Part shown: piece after piece, positions 56,403-64,000 of the stretch
Position numbering within the stretch: position 1 is the stretch's first letter
How the letters are laid out: every line of letters begins with the position of its first letter
Position numbers and translations under genes: made by a program
Assembly: GCF_013106755.1 (NCBI RefSeq)
Contig: NZ_WHPF01000017.1
Coordinates: forward strand, 1-64,000
Length of the DNA stretch: 64,000 nt
Source: Limnovirga soli
GTDB taxonomy: Bacteria; Bacteroidota; Bacteroidia; Chitinophagales; Chitinophagaceae
Direction: 5' to 3'
The notes under the pieces: model-generated
The model's database searches: none
What the model was told of the DNA's origin: nothing
The model's input: the letters and a program-made list of their open reading frames with translations, nothing else

Positions 56403-56870
56403 TTATTTCCCATTTGAAATAATTAGCTGCTCATGCGCAATCTCAATCGTATCTATAGCAATTTCATTCGCGTCAGATTTTAAATCCGTGCTCGTGATTT
56501 TTGTAGGCCAGGCATTGCTTAATGTCCATTGCATGGTTATATTACCGTCCTCATCTAACAATTTAATTACTATCGTTCTTCTTTTTATCGAATTCATTTT
56601 AAATTGTGAGTGCCAATCCCAAAAACTATTGTCATTTACAAAGACACCTCTTTTCATTGTAACGTTCCCAAATTTGGCAATACCTGGCATTTTTTGTGAG
56701 GAGAAAAGCGGTGTATTGCTGTTACGATATTCAATAATTTGACTCTCCACATCCATGCCCGATACTTCCTGAAATGATATCCCTTTTAATTCATCTCCAA
56801 GATCAACTTCAAATCTGAATTTTGGTAAAGGCCATGTAGCGCCCTCAGCATTTTCGGTACTTTTTGGCAT
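56403..56870 (-). CDS. orphan contractile-tail tube protein (gp19/Pvc1-like)
   Basis: 155 residues, full length for the T4 gp19-like tail tube family. Typical features: WPLPKFRFEVDLGDELKGIS, the phrase FQEVSGMDVESQIIEYR, KMPGIAKFGNVTMKRGVF, and TLSNAWPTKITSTDL. Such subunits stack to form the inner tube of phage tails and of extracellular contractile injection systems (Afp, PVC). No sheath, baseplate, spike or ATPase gene is nearby, so this is an orphan copy. It may be a relic, or serve a cluster elsewhere in the genome. Repeat C is upstream. Confidence 0.88.
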   Translation of the reverse strand: MPKSTENAEGATWPLPKFRFEVDLGDELKGISFQEVSGMDVESQIIEYRNSNTPLFSSQKMPGIAKFGNVTMKRGVFVNDNSFWDWHSQFKMNSIKRRTIVIKLLDEDGNITMQWTLSNAWPTKITSTDLKSDANEIAIDTIEIAHEQLIISNGK

Positions 56871-56929
56871 AGTTTATATTTTTTGTGATTGTTTTTCTTT
56901 TAGAGTTTTTCTACCATTTGCTATTAATC

Positions 56930-56970
56930 AAAAAAAGACGAACCAAATAGCCTTATCAAAAAAATGTATT
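56930..56970 (-). repeat. accessory-region repeat C (possible promoter)
   Basis: Minus strand: ACATTTTTTTGATAAGGC, then TATTTGGTTCGTCTTTTTTT. About 60 bases upstream of the tube gene. Confidence 0.55.
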
Positions 56971-57076
56971 ATAGAAATTTGATACATTTCTCTACCACTG
57001 TTGGTGAAACTCAAACCCCAAAATGGGCACATATTTAGTTTGTTGTAGATCTACTTTTTCATTTCGCCCAGTTCCT

Positions 57077-57345
57077 TTATTAGCCCTGCATTTACCCATT
57101 GGGCACCGCCGCTTGCGTCACACTCTTGTGGGTTCGGTGCTTTGTGCAGCTTGTCCAGGGCCTAAATCAAAGCCATTTCACTTTCACAACTAGCTTTTTG
57201 CACGGCCTCATGGTGTGCATTGAATAGTATGGCAGCAGATGCTGAAACATGTTCGCTTTAAATGGTTTACCTTGCCGACACCCTTAACTTGTTGAAGGGT
57301 CTCTTGCTGTGCGTTGGATGTTATTACCTTGATTGCGTTAACTAT
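57077..57345. repeat. long repeat unit, decayed copy 2
   Basis: Matches 53325-53520 with many substitutions. The ACTTGTTG...GTGCGTTGGA part occurs twice, first near 57197-57227 and again near 57287-57318, so it holds an internal tandem duplication. The frame of the small ORF is destroyed. Confidence 0.6.
57112..57131 (-). repeat. dispersed repeat core, copy 16
   Basis: Core in reverse orientation with two mismatches, inside the decayed long repeat. Confidence 0.75.
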
Positions 57346-57467
57346 GGCAAATGAACAAATCGCTATAGACGCATTATTGTAAAGGTAAACCAGGCAATAC
57401 CGCAGGCCTAAAAACAGACAACAAAGCCGAAATGCGCTGGTATTGTATGCAGCAAAATAGTAAAACG

Positions 57468-57559
57468 AGGAGGTTGAAGTTCAGTTAACTCTCAAGATTT
57501 GACTCGTACTGAAGTTGCAATATGAGTTCCGTCACGCTCCACTATTCGCCAAACCTCCT
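57468..57559. repeat. long-range inverted repeat
   Basis: AGGAGGTT (57468-57475) and AACCTCCT (57552-57559) enclose 76 bases just downstream of the restriction operon. It could be a folded terminator region or an end of mobile DNA. Confidence 0.3.
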
Positions 57560-57589
57560 ATTATCTGCTGCTCTTCTATAGCGACTCCT

Positions 57590-58891
57590 TTAAGTGATAC
57601 ATTTTGCAAACGTCTCAACCCATTCTGTAGTCGGTTCGTCAATTGGTGCGATGTCTCTTCTTAATTGACAAATCGATTCAGCAATTGCAATCATCCACCT
57701 TTCACCAACTTTGTCTGGGTCGAGTGCATAATTCTTAATCTCATAATCAACCCACTCTCCAAATTCAAGTATTTGAATTTCGGTTTCGTGAATTAGCTTA
57801 AGTTCTTCAAGGCGGCTTTGAATTTCGGGTTTAAGATTTGGCTTCTGGTCTGTAACGAATCCAACAAGAGCAGTTTGAGGGTGTGTTTTTAATTTGTCAT
57901 TTAGTTCTTCCAATTCATCTCTTAAATATGTCTTGCCATATTTTGCATCCCACGACTCTATTATATCCATATTTCCATGTGTAGCAGTAAGTTCAATGTC
58001 ACCAATATTACCGTGTTTCTTGTTCGCAGAACGCATTTGTGAAAGAGGTTTGAGAAAGCCACTTAAACATTTTTCTTCTTCCAAAACTTGAAATAGCGAG
58101 TGCATTGCAACTTCAAACATTCTAGCCGAATATGTCGAACTCTCAATGAACTTTGTAATGGTCAAATAACAATTTTTGAAAGATGGTTTCTTTTCCAAAA
58201 ATACTTTTAGAGTTTCCAGGGTTTTGTCTGTGAGTTTAAGAAAAGCTTCTGATTTATTGTTTAGAAAAATTACAAGCTGTTTCAATGCATTTACTGCATC
58301 AAGCTTTCCCGTTTCAACTGAATCAGTAATTTCCAACCATTCCTGTCTAGCACCTCGAATAGCAGCTTTGTACAGTTTTGAATAAGGATAATTCTCCGCT
58401 AAACTTCTCGTCATCATAAATCCATCAGCATTCAACTTTAAAAGGTTGTGTTTCCTCAAAACTGGAGTAATATAATTTTTATCAAGAACTCTCATAGGCA
58501 CTCCTTCCTTCCATGAAAAATCGGCGCCTGTACTTCCTTTGTGTAATCTAATTGATTGGTTGGGAATAATTGATTTTACAGTCAATTGTAAAATAGTTAA
58601 GCCAACTATTGCTCTTCCAACTTCACTTGTTACGGAATTAACTAGCGATTCAATTACAGCTATTTGTTCTGGGTTTATTTCCTCTATTATTACTTTTGGG
58701 TCTTTGCATTCGGTAATTATGTTTTCAAGAAACCCATCTTCTAATGCCTTCTTGATTACAGCAAGCCGCTTTTTTGCCTCATCAGAAGTTTTGCCTTCTG
58801 GAAATTGGTATTCCATGCCATCCTCGTTTACTAAAATACTTCTGTCTGAATAGATGTATAAAACTGGTTCTTTTTTTTGTTCTTTATCCAT
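57590..58891 (-). CDS. putative type II restriction endonuclease
   Basis: 433 residues, no family recognised by name. It overlaps the 3' end of the methyltransferase gene by 8 bases, the position of the nuclease in a controller-methylase-nuclease operon. A PD-(D/E)xK-like site is visible: G297-DIE with Asp298/Glu300, then MDIIESWDAKYGK with Asp309, Glu312 and Asp315-Ala-Lys317. The N-terminal half is helical (AVIESLVNSVTSEVGRAIVGL). It should cut DNA at the site protected by the methylase. The sequence specificity cannot be read. The start ATG is set by the overlap. Confidence 0.7.
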   Translation of the reverse strand: MDKEQKKEPVLYIYSDRSILVNEDGMEYQFPEGKTSDEAKKRLAVIKKALEDGFLENIITECKDPKVIIEEINPEQIAVIESLVNSVTSEVGRAIVGLTILQLTVKSIIPNQSIRLHKGSTGADFSWKEGVPMRVLDKNYITPVLRKHNLLKLNADGFMMTRSLAENYPYSKLYKAAIRGARQEWLEITDSVETGKLDAVNALKQLVIFLNNKSEAFLKLTDKTLETLKVFLEKKPSFKNCYLTITKFIESSTYSARMFEVAMHSLFQVLEEEKCLSGFLKPLSQMRSANKKHGNIGDIELTATHGNMDIIESWDAKYGKTYLRDELEELNDKLKTHPQTALVGFVTDQKPNLKPEIQSRLEELKLIHETEIQILEFGEWVDYEIKNYALDPDKVGERWMIAIAESICQLRRDIAPIDEPTTEWVETFAKCIT

Positions 58892-60836
58892 GTGCTTGTA
58901 ATGATTTTTTAAGTTGAACGCTAAAATGATTCAGAGATGGAAATCGATAAGGGATTAAATATTCGTTTTCAGAAATTTCTGGGTTCGTATTGCTATTTCT
59001 AATTTCAAATCCAATTTTACGCAATTCATAAAAACATGTTAGTAAATTACTTTTACTGATATCATAGCTTGTCGCAAATTGATTTATGTTTTTAATCTGT
59101 CCGATTGAATTGTCGGCAAGGATGAGTTCAAGCACTTTCCAAACATTCCCCGTAATTTCGTTTTCAGCTTTTGTAAATGAAAATACAATATCATTTGAGT
59201 ATTGGTAATAACCGAAAAGCTGAATTAAGTCAGCTTTAATATGATTCTCTGCTAATGCTTGCTCAAACACTTTCCAAAGAACAGTATAGTCGGTTAAAAT
59301 GCTACTATTTGAAATTAATTGAACTTCATTGACTGAAAGAAATAAAGGTGAATTCTTAATTTTTCTTAATTCAATTCTATAAAGCTCCTTTGCATTTTCA
59401 TTTCTGTTCAGTTCAAAATTCCACTTTTTATTTGCTGCTTTAAACCTTACTTCGACTTCTGATTTCGGGTTGCTTTTTATTTTGAAGTTATTTGTCAACT
59501 CAACTTTATAAATTTTATTTACAATTTCTTTTTTGGGATTCTCTTTCCGGCTGTCTATTGCAGCAGCTGCTTTCTGAAAATAGTGGTCTGTTTTTTCACT
59601 TTTCAATTTTCTGAAGGAAAGCTTTTCAACTTCTTCTAAGTAGTTAAACTCAAATGGTAAATTAACATTGAAAAACTGATTCAGAACACTCAACGCTAAC
59701 ATTCTTGCAAATTGTGGTGGAACTGAATTTCCGATTTGTTTACTAGCAATAGCTCTATTACCAAGTATTTTGTAGTCATCAGGAAATGTTTGTAGCCGTT
59801 TCAATTCTTCAATTGTGAAATGCCTGTTCTCCCAATGAAAAGGTCCAGTATATTGCCCCCCTGAAGCTTTTAAAGTTCTTATTGGCTTTATCGGGTCAGC
59901 TTTGTAAAGAAAGTCAGAGAACTTTGACCGCCATGCAAAGATTGGGTTTGGATGACCCATTTTTTCAGTGAAGAAACTGTAATTCAGTCCAGTGGGAACT
60001 TCCTCAAGTAAATGTCCGAACCTACCATTGATTAAAGGAAGTTTGTCGTTGTCAGGCTTGTCAACATTTAAGATTGCTTGATGTGCGGAGTAGTGAGGAA
60101 ACTCGTCATGCGAATCTGGACCATGTGTTGGTTTTGGAAATTTGAAAAGATTTCCTTTTGAACCTACGAGAATAATTCTTTCACGATGTTGGGGTACTCC
60201 ATAGTCCGCTGCATCCAAAATACGATATGAAATGTTGTAACCAATTTCTTTAAATGCTGCTACAATCTTTTTTATAGATTCCCCTTTTTCTGCTCCAAGC
60301 AATCCGTAGACATTTTCAAAAAGAAACCCTTTAGGTTTTAGTTTTTCTAAAACTCTTACATACTCTTCAAATAAATTTCCTCTATTATCTTTTGTTCCTG
60401 CTACTCCTGCTGCTCTTCGTCCTGCTGCTGAAAAAGATTGGCAAGGGGGCCCTCCAATAATAAAATCAATAGGAGTAGCGATATTTGGTTCGTATTGTCT
60501 AATATCCTTGCATGTAATATTTGCATCAGCAAAATATTTTCCTATCATTTGGTTGTGCATCATTGTTTGCACAAACTTTTCTTCAAGTTCTACTGATTCA
60601 ACTAAAGAAAAACCCGTGTCGGAAAAGCCAATGTCAAGACCACCTGCACCTGAAAACAAAGCAACAATGTTGATTGATTTATCAAGATTTTTTGTTGCCC
60701 ATTTTTTGATTGCTTTTCCAAAGTCGTCTGGTGACAAGCTTTCCTCGTCGGAAATTTTCGAGCAAATTTCTTTGTAGCTGTTTTTGTTAACTTTCGTGTC
60801 AAAAAAACTTAGTTGATTTATTTCTTCTTCCCTCAT
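58884..60836 (-). CDS. DNA (cytosine-5) methyltransferase
   Basis: 650 residues. All major C5-methylase motifs are present: I (ALFSGAGGLDIGFSDTGF), IV with the catalytic Cys (GGPPCQSFSAAGRR, about residues 130-145), VI (FLFENVYGLL), VIII (QHRERIILVG), IX (RTLKASGGQYTG) and X (KQIGNSVPPQFARMLA). Unusual: about 50 extra residues at the N-terminus and a 250-residue C-terminal extension with a winged-helix-like end (NQFATSYDISKSNLLTCFYE), which may aid recognition or regulation. Its start overlaps the stop of the controller gene (ATGA). Confidence 0.95.
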   Translation of the reverse strand: MREEEINQLSFFDTKVNKNSYKEICSKISDEESLSPDDFGKAIKKWATKNLDKSINIVALFSGAGGLDIGFSDTGFSLVESVELEEKFVQTMMHNQMIGKYFADANITCKDIRQYEPNIATPIDFIIGGPPCQSFSAAGRRAAGVAGTKDNRGNLFEEYVRVLEKLKPKGFLFENVYGLLGAEKGESIKKIVAAFKEIGYNISYRILDAADYGVPQHRERIILVGSKGNLFKFPKPTHGPDSHDEFPHYSAHQAILNVDKPDNDKLPLINGRFGHLLEEVPTGLNYSFFTEKMGHPNPIFAWRSKFSDFLYKADPIKPIRTLKASGGQYTGPFHWENRHFTIEELKRLQTFPDDYKILGNRAIASKQIGNSVPPQFARMLALSVLNQFFNVNLPFEFNYLEEVEKLSFRKLKSEKTDHYFQKAAAAIDSRKENPKKEIVNKIYKVELTNNFKIKSNPKSEVEVRFKAANKKWNFELNRNENAKELYRIELRKIKNSPLFLSVNEVQLISNSSILTDYTVLWKVFEQALAENHIKADLIQLFGYYQYSNDIVFSFTKAENEITGNVWKVLELILADNSIGQIKNINQFATSYDISKSNLLTCFYELRKIGFEIRNSNTNPEISENEYLIPYRFPSLNHFSVQLKKSLQAHG

Positions 60837-61159
60837 TTTTTATATTTGGTTTTGTAATATTCAACTTTTGCTTCTGCAACTTTTAAAGTGTCAAGGTCGG
60901 CTTCTTCTTCAATCATTTTGTAAGCGAATTGGTCGCTTAAAAATTCTTTCACAAGTTGCCTTTCACTTACCTTGAAGAATAAAGCCATTTGTTTTATTTG
61001 TTCTTTTGTTGCTTGTCTTTCGTTACGTTCAATCTTTGCTAAGAGTGAAGTGTCGATTCCAATTTCGCTTGCAACTTCTCTCAAGGAAAGTTCCGCCTCC
61101 TCACGAAGAACTCTAAGCTTTTCTCCCAATGTCGTTACGCTAATTTTATTCGTCGCCAT
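60833..61159 (-). CDS. XRE-type helix-turn-helix controller protein
   Basis: 108 residues. Residues about 11-65 are a helix-turn-helix of the Cro/C1 type (LGEKLRVLREEAELSLREVA, SLLAKIERNERQATKEQIKQ). A C-terminal acidic/basic helix of about 35 residues may dimerise. In restriction operons such C-proteins delay nuclease expression until the methylase has acted. It is the first gene of the overlapping C-M-R operon, so it probably controls its own promoter in the 61160-61310 region. Confidence 0.88.
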   Translation of the reverse strand: MATNKISVTTLGEKLRVLREEAELSLREVASEIGIDTSLLAKIERNERQATKEQIKQMALFFKVSERQLVKEFLSDQFAYKMIEEEADLDTLKVAEAKVEYYKTKYKK

Positions 61160-61317
61160 CTTGGACTAATTTTGTACAAAGCTAAATAACTATTTTTTAA
61201 TGGACAAATATTGTCCACGAAAGTTTTCAACATGATGTGACTTCAAAATAATGAGTAGAGTTGGCGTAGAATTGGATGCTTGGTTATGGAAACGGGTCGC
61301 TAATTGAGTTGTAGATA

Positions 61318-61361
61318 ACTCAAAAATAGACGAACTAAAAGCTTTTCCGAAAAAATGTTAT
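61318..61361 (-). repeat. accessory-region repeat D (possible promoter)
   Basis: Minus strand: ACATTTTTTCGGAAAAGC, then TTTTAGTTCGTCTATTTTTG. TATTTTTG matches TAnnTTTG. Lies 160 bases upstream of the controller gene and overlaps the end of the integrase remnant. Confidence 0.6.
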
Positions 61362-61639
61362 TGATAATCAATACTTTTATTGTGCGTTTTTTCAACTAGA
61401 TAGTGCCTCAATTTTTTTTTACCATTAATATTCCCTTTCTTCCATAAGTCATCAAAAGGGCTTGTAATATTTACCAATTGCATTTTAGCCACATGCAAAT
61501 ACATTTCTGTGGTAATAATGCTAAAATGGCCCAACATGTCATGTATGTAAATAACAGAAATACCTTTTTCCAACAAATAAATCGCAAAAAAATTGCGTAA
61601 TGCATGAAAACTTACTTCTTTTCTAATCCCAGCTTTTTC
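61358..61639 (-). pseudogene. tyrosine recombinase (integrase) C-terminal remnant
   Basis: The open frame reads KAGIRKEVSFHALRNFFAIY, then LLEKGISVIYIHDMLGHFSI and ITTEMYLHV. The HxLR motif, the LGH motif and the catalytic Tyr of XerC/D-type recombinases are visible; the usual HTFAT is changed to NFFAI. A TAG stop lies at 61640-61642 and the N-terminal domain and catalytic Arg region are gone; bases 61643-61690 read plausibly only in another frame. It is a broken integrase next to the restriction operon and supports past mobility of this zone. Confidence 0.8.
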
Positions 61640-62172
61640 CTATGATTTTTAACTTTTTGGGATAAAGCCATTTGTCAATTTTTCCCAATTCATTTCCAGT
61701 CAGCTAAAGCTGACGGCAATAAATTTTATTTCCGGATAGAAATTAATTGAGGCAATATTTCTTCATTTATCAATTTTTAGTTTTAGTCAAAATATGCATC
61801 AGTTATCATTGCATTTGGCTTTTGCAAACTGAGTAAAAAATTAGAATTGCATTGGCTTTAGCCAAAATAAAGTCCTCCGCCGCTATTTGTCCCTTTGCCA
61901 ACACCCCCCAATTCCATCCCTGCCTTGCTAAAAGCCCATGGCACCATCCAACCGTACAAGTGTGCGACGCAAGCGGCGATGCCATTGGTAGGATAGCTGG
62001 GGTCAACATACCTACTACGAAACACAAACCAGCCTGCATTTTGAAGGGGGTATTTTTAAAATTAATTTTATTTTGAATGCTTATACCCCGAATTATTGTC
62101 TAAATGATATTTATTTGCACTTGGTACCTTTTTCTATAGCGAGCAATAACCATTTAAACAGCCATCTTTATT
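61640..62172. other. 530-bp intergenic region with small palindromes
   Basis: Contains GTCAGCT-AA-AGCTGAC at 61699-61714 and TTGGCT-TT-AGCCAA at 61852-61865, both perfect arms with 2-base loops, plus core copy 17. Open frames here only run through the repeat and are not supported. Confidence 0.55.
61954..61973 (+). repeat. dispersed repeat core, copy 17
   Basis: Core with one mismatch (CAAGTGTG), flanked by CGGCGATGCCATTGG. The second block is weak (GCTGGGGTCAA). Confidence 0.85.
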
Positions 62173-63357
62173 ATGCCAGCATTTGTTGCCTCTGAAGACT
62201 TCAGCATTCCGGAAGTACTTAATGCATATAGGTTGCCCTCCACTGTAATTACAAGATCGCCAGGCCGTATTAACCTGATTGGCGAACATACTGACTATAA
62301 TAATGGCTATGTTTTACCTGCTGCAATTGATAAAGCGGCTTATATTGCCCTAACACCCCGTACCGATAAAGCCATTCACCTGTTTTCTATTGATTTAAAT
62401 GATAGCTATACCACCCATATAGATAATATTGAAAAATCTACCAAGGCCTCCTGGCCCAATTATATGCTGGGTATTGTACTGCAATTTAAAAATGCCGGTG
62501 TGGTAATGGGTGGTTTTGATGCTGCTTTAACGGCTGATATTCCTATTGGGGCTGGTTTGTCTTCTTCAGCCGCAGTAGAATGTGCCATGGGTATGGCGTT
62601 GGATAAACATTTTAAAGTAGGGTTAGATAAGTTAACACTGGTTAAAATGGCCCAAAAAGCCGAGCATGAATTTGCCGGTGTACAATGTGGCATTATGGAT
62701 CAGTTTGCCAGTGTATTTGGCAAAAGAAACCATGTTATAAAACTGGATTGCCGCTCCCTGGAATATGTATACGAACCTTTTGCCATGGATGGCATTAAAA
62801 TAGTATTGCTGGATACACAGGTAAAACACTCGCTGGGTTCTTCGGCTTATAACGAACGCCGACTGCAATGCGAACAAGGTGTAGCCTGGATGCAGGAACA
62901 TGAACCACAGGTGAAAAGCTTAAGGGATGCAACATTAGCCATGTTGGATGCCCATGTTTTACCCAAAGATGCATTGGTGTACCAACGTTGTAAATATGTG
63001 GTCGAGGAAAATGAGCGACTGTTAAATGCCTGTCAGGACCTTGAAGCTATGAATATGCAGGCTTTTGGCCAGCGTATGTTTGAAACTCACGAAGGATTGA
63101 GTAAATTATATGAAGTAAGCTGCCCTGAGCTTGACTTTTTGGTAAATGTCGTAAAAGATAACCCGGCCGTAATTGGTGCCCGTATGATGGGTGCCGGTTT
63201 TGGTGGTTGCACCATTAACCTGGTGGCCGAAGATGCAGTGGATGCATTAATTGCCAATACCACTATTGCTTACAAGAATACCATGCAGCAACAGTTAAAA
63301 GCCTATATCGCAAAAATTGAAACTGGCACTTCGGTACTAAGTTGCCAAGGATTGTAA
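62173..63357 (+). CDS. galK: galactokinase
   Basis: 394 residues, normal length. GHMP kinase motifs: the galactokinase signature GRINLIGEHTDYNNGYVLPA near residue 36, the ATP loop PIGAGLSSSAAVE near residue 120, and the C-terminal motif GARMMGAGFGGCTI. It phosphorylates galactose to galactose 1-phosphate in the Leloir pathway. No galT, galE or mutarotase gene is visible in the window. Transcribed away from the accessory zone. Confidence 0.97.
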   Translation: MPAFVASEDFSIPEVLNAYRLPSTVITRSPGRINLIGEHTDYNNGYVLPAAIDKAAYIALTPRTDKAIHLFSIDLNDSYTTHIDNIEKSTKASWPNYMLGIVLQFKNAGVVMGGFDAALTADIPIGAGLSSSAAVECAMGMALDKHFKVGLDKLTLVKMAQKAEHEFAGVQCGIMDQFASVFGKRNHVIKLDCRSLEYVYEPFAMDGIKIVLLDTQVKHSLGSSAYNERRLQCEQGVAWMQEHEPQVKSLRDATLAMLDAHVLPKDALVYQRCKYVVEENERLLNACQDLEAMNMQAFGQRMFETHEGLSKLYEVSCPELDFLVNVVKDNPAVIGARMMGAGFGGCTINLVAEDAVDALIANTTIAYKNTMQQQLKAYIAKIETGTSVLSCQGL

Positions 63358-63413
63358 TTGGTACGGCGGTATGGTACGGTAAAAATTAATACAAATCTAC
63401 AAAACATACCCTA

Positions 63414-63641
63414 TTATCGGCCGGATGGTGGTTTGTATAAACTACAAAAGTACTCATTGCCTAACTGGTATACATTGGCTGATCTAAATCCTCCATCATA
63501 GTTACGGTAAACAAAAGCCTTGTGTTTATTGAGGATTTTATTACGCTCTTTTACTTCCACGCCGGTTAAACCTAGTTTACTGATAAGCAGGCGCATTGGT
63601 TTTGCACGGGCAACGATTTCTGCTTTTTCTGAATCTGTCAT
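63414..63641 (-). CDS. small hypothetical protein
   Basis: 75 residues (MTDSEKAEIVARAKPMRLLI at the start, then KNILNKHKAF-like helix and VYQLGNEYFCSLYKPPSGR). Charged, no membrane segment. No family recognised. The gene follows the DUF2158-like gene in the same direction with a 41-base gap, so the two may be co-transcribed. Confidence 0.5.
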   Translation of the reverse strand: MTDSEKAEIVARAKPMRLLISKLGLTGVEVKERNKILNKHKAFVYRNYDGGFRSANVYQLGNEYFCSLYKPPSGR

Positions 63642-63682
63642 ATAGAATTAGAATTGGATTTAATGCAATCTTATCAGAAAAA

Positions 63683-63880
63683 TTATTGTGCTAATTTAAG
63701 TAAGTCTTCCTGAAAAACGGCAGTTTGTTGTTTTTTGCCATCATACCAAACACATTCATATCTGTCTGGTATTGATTCATTGATGCCGGCACTTCTTTTA
63801 AAAGCATTTCCTTTTACTGTCATTGTATGACTTCCGGTTTTTAAGGTAATCACATCTCCCGTTTTAAACTTATTCGCCAT
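63683..63880 (-). CDS. DUF2158 (YodC-like) small protein
   Basis: 65 residues from the ATG at 63880 (MANKFKTGDVITLKTGSHTM); the frame is open to 63934 but those 18 residues lack homology. The opening FKTGDVITLKTGSHTMTVKG and later YECVWYDGKKQQTAVFQED match DUF2158, a single SH3-like small domain of unknown role. The first gene of a possible pair with 63414-63641. Confidence 0.82.
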   Translation of the reverse strand: MANKFKTGDVITLKTGSHTMTVKGNAFKRSAGINESIPDRYECVWYDGKKQQTAVFQEDLLKLAQ

Positions 63881-64000
63881 ACTTAAGAATATAATTATAT
63901 CTGATAAAGTTGGGAAAGATACAGAAAAATACAATAATAATCAGGTTCGGGTATAGAATATTTCACAATACGTTTTTGCGTTGTAAAAATGCCTTTTGCC

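Larger units (their letters stand above)
56871..57589. other. 720-bp intergenic region with repeats
   Basis: Holds repeat C, the second long repeat copy with core copy 16, and the inverted repeat at 57468-57559. No supportable gene. Confidence 0.6.

Noticed and set aside
54933-61361. Integron cassette array with attC sites
   Set aside because: Repeats A-D lack the paired GTTRRRY/RYYYAAC ends and no integron integrase is present; the integrase remnant is a XerC/D-like type.
50-61973. CRISPR array
   Set aside because: The repeats are kilobases apart, in both orientations, with unequal spacing and no cas genes.
61852-62076. 74-residue plus-strand frame containing CDASGDA
   Set aside because: The only shared feature is the translated dispersed repeat; the rest has no coding character.

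Overview
The window looks like a chromosome segment of a Bacteroidota bacterium, most likely from the Chitinophagales. This is inferred from A+T-rich DNA, starts without strong Shine-Dalgarno sequences, TAnnTTTG-like promoter boxes, many short-signal lipoproteins, and genes such as a GH3-family amido-synthetase, a PVC-type cytochrome c dehydrogenase and a Lys/Ala histone-like protein beside rplU-rpmA. No 16S gene is present, so the genus cannot be named.

Layout. 0.2-7.6 kb: a transglutaminase/DUF2126 protein, a second transglutaminase and an ATP-grasp/alpha-E fusion, a predicted peptide-modification cluster, with a small basic protein between them. 7.9-15.7 kb: a membrane protein, a lipoprotein sugar dehydrogenase with cytochrome c, and a sugar module (SDR, ROK kinase, SIS protein, sugar isomerase). 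16.2-17.2 kb: a YeeE/YedE sulfur transporter. 17.8-37.6 kb: a probable genomic island between a duplicated 3' end of tmRNA and the intact tmRNA gene (ssrA, minus strand). It carries a Tc-type toxin: a fused TcB-TcC protein with an unrecognised C-terminal domain, a two-helix DUF4231-like membrane protein and a 3091-residue TcA subunit. 38-53 kb: core genes (membrane MutS-like ATPase, rseP, dxr, GH3, rplU, rpmA, PolX/PHP protein, lipoproteins, MFS transporter, GtrA and a GT39 glycosyltransferase). 53.6-61.7 kb: an accessory zone of minus-strand genes: DUF4304 protein, lipoprotein, metallopeptidase-like protein, an orphan contractile-tail tube protein, a controller-methylase-nuclease type II restriction system and a broken integrase. 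62.2-63.9 kb: galactokinase and two small proteins.

Two dispersed repeat families stand out. The first is a bipartite element of about 60-65 bp with the core GTACAAGAGTGCGACGCAAG and, some 20-35 bp beyond it, a GCCnGG block. It occurs about 17 times, in both orientations, almost only between genes. The second is a repeat of about 42 bp, found four times and only in the 54.9-61.4 kb accessory zone; in three cases it lies just upstream of a minus-strand gene and may carry a promoter.

The Tc genes probably act together: TcA as the pore and translocation subunit, and TcB-TcC as the cocoon that holds the toxic C-terminus. The restriction system is a compact overlapping operon. All functional statements come from reading motifs by eye; no database search was run.
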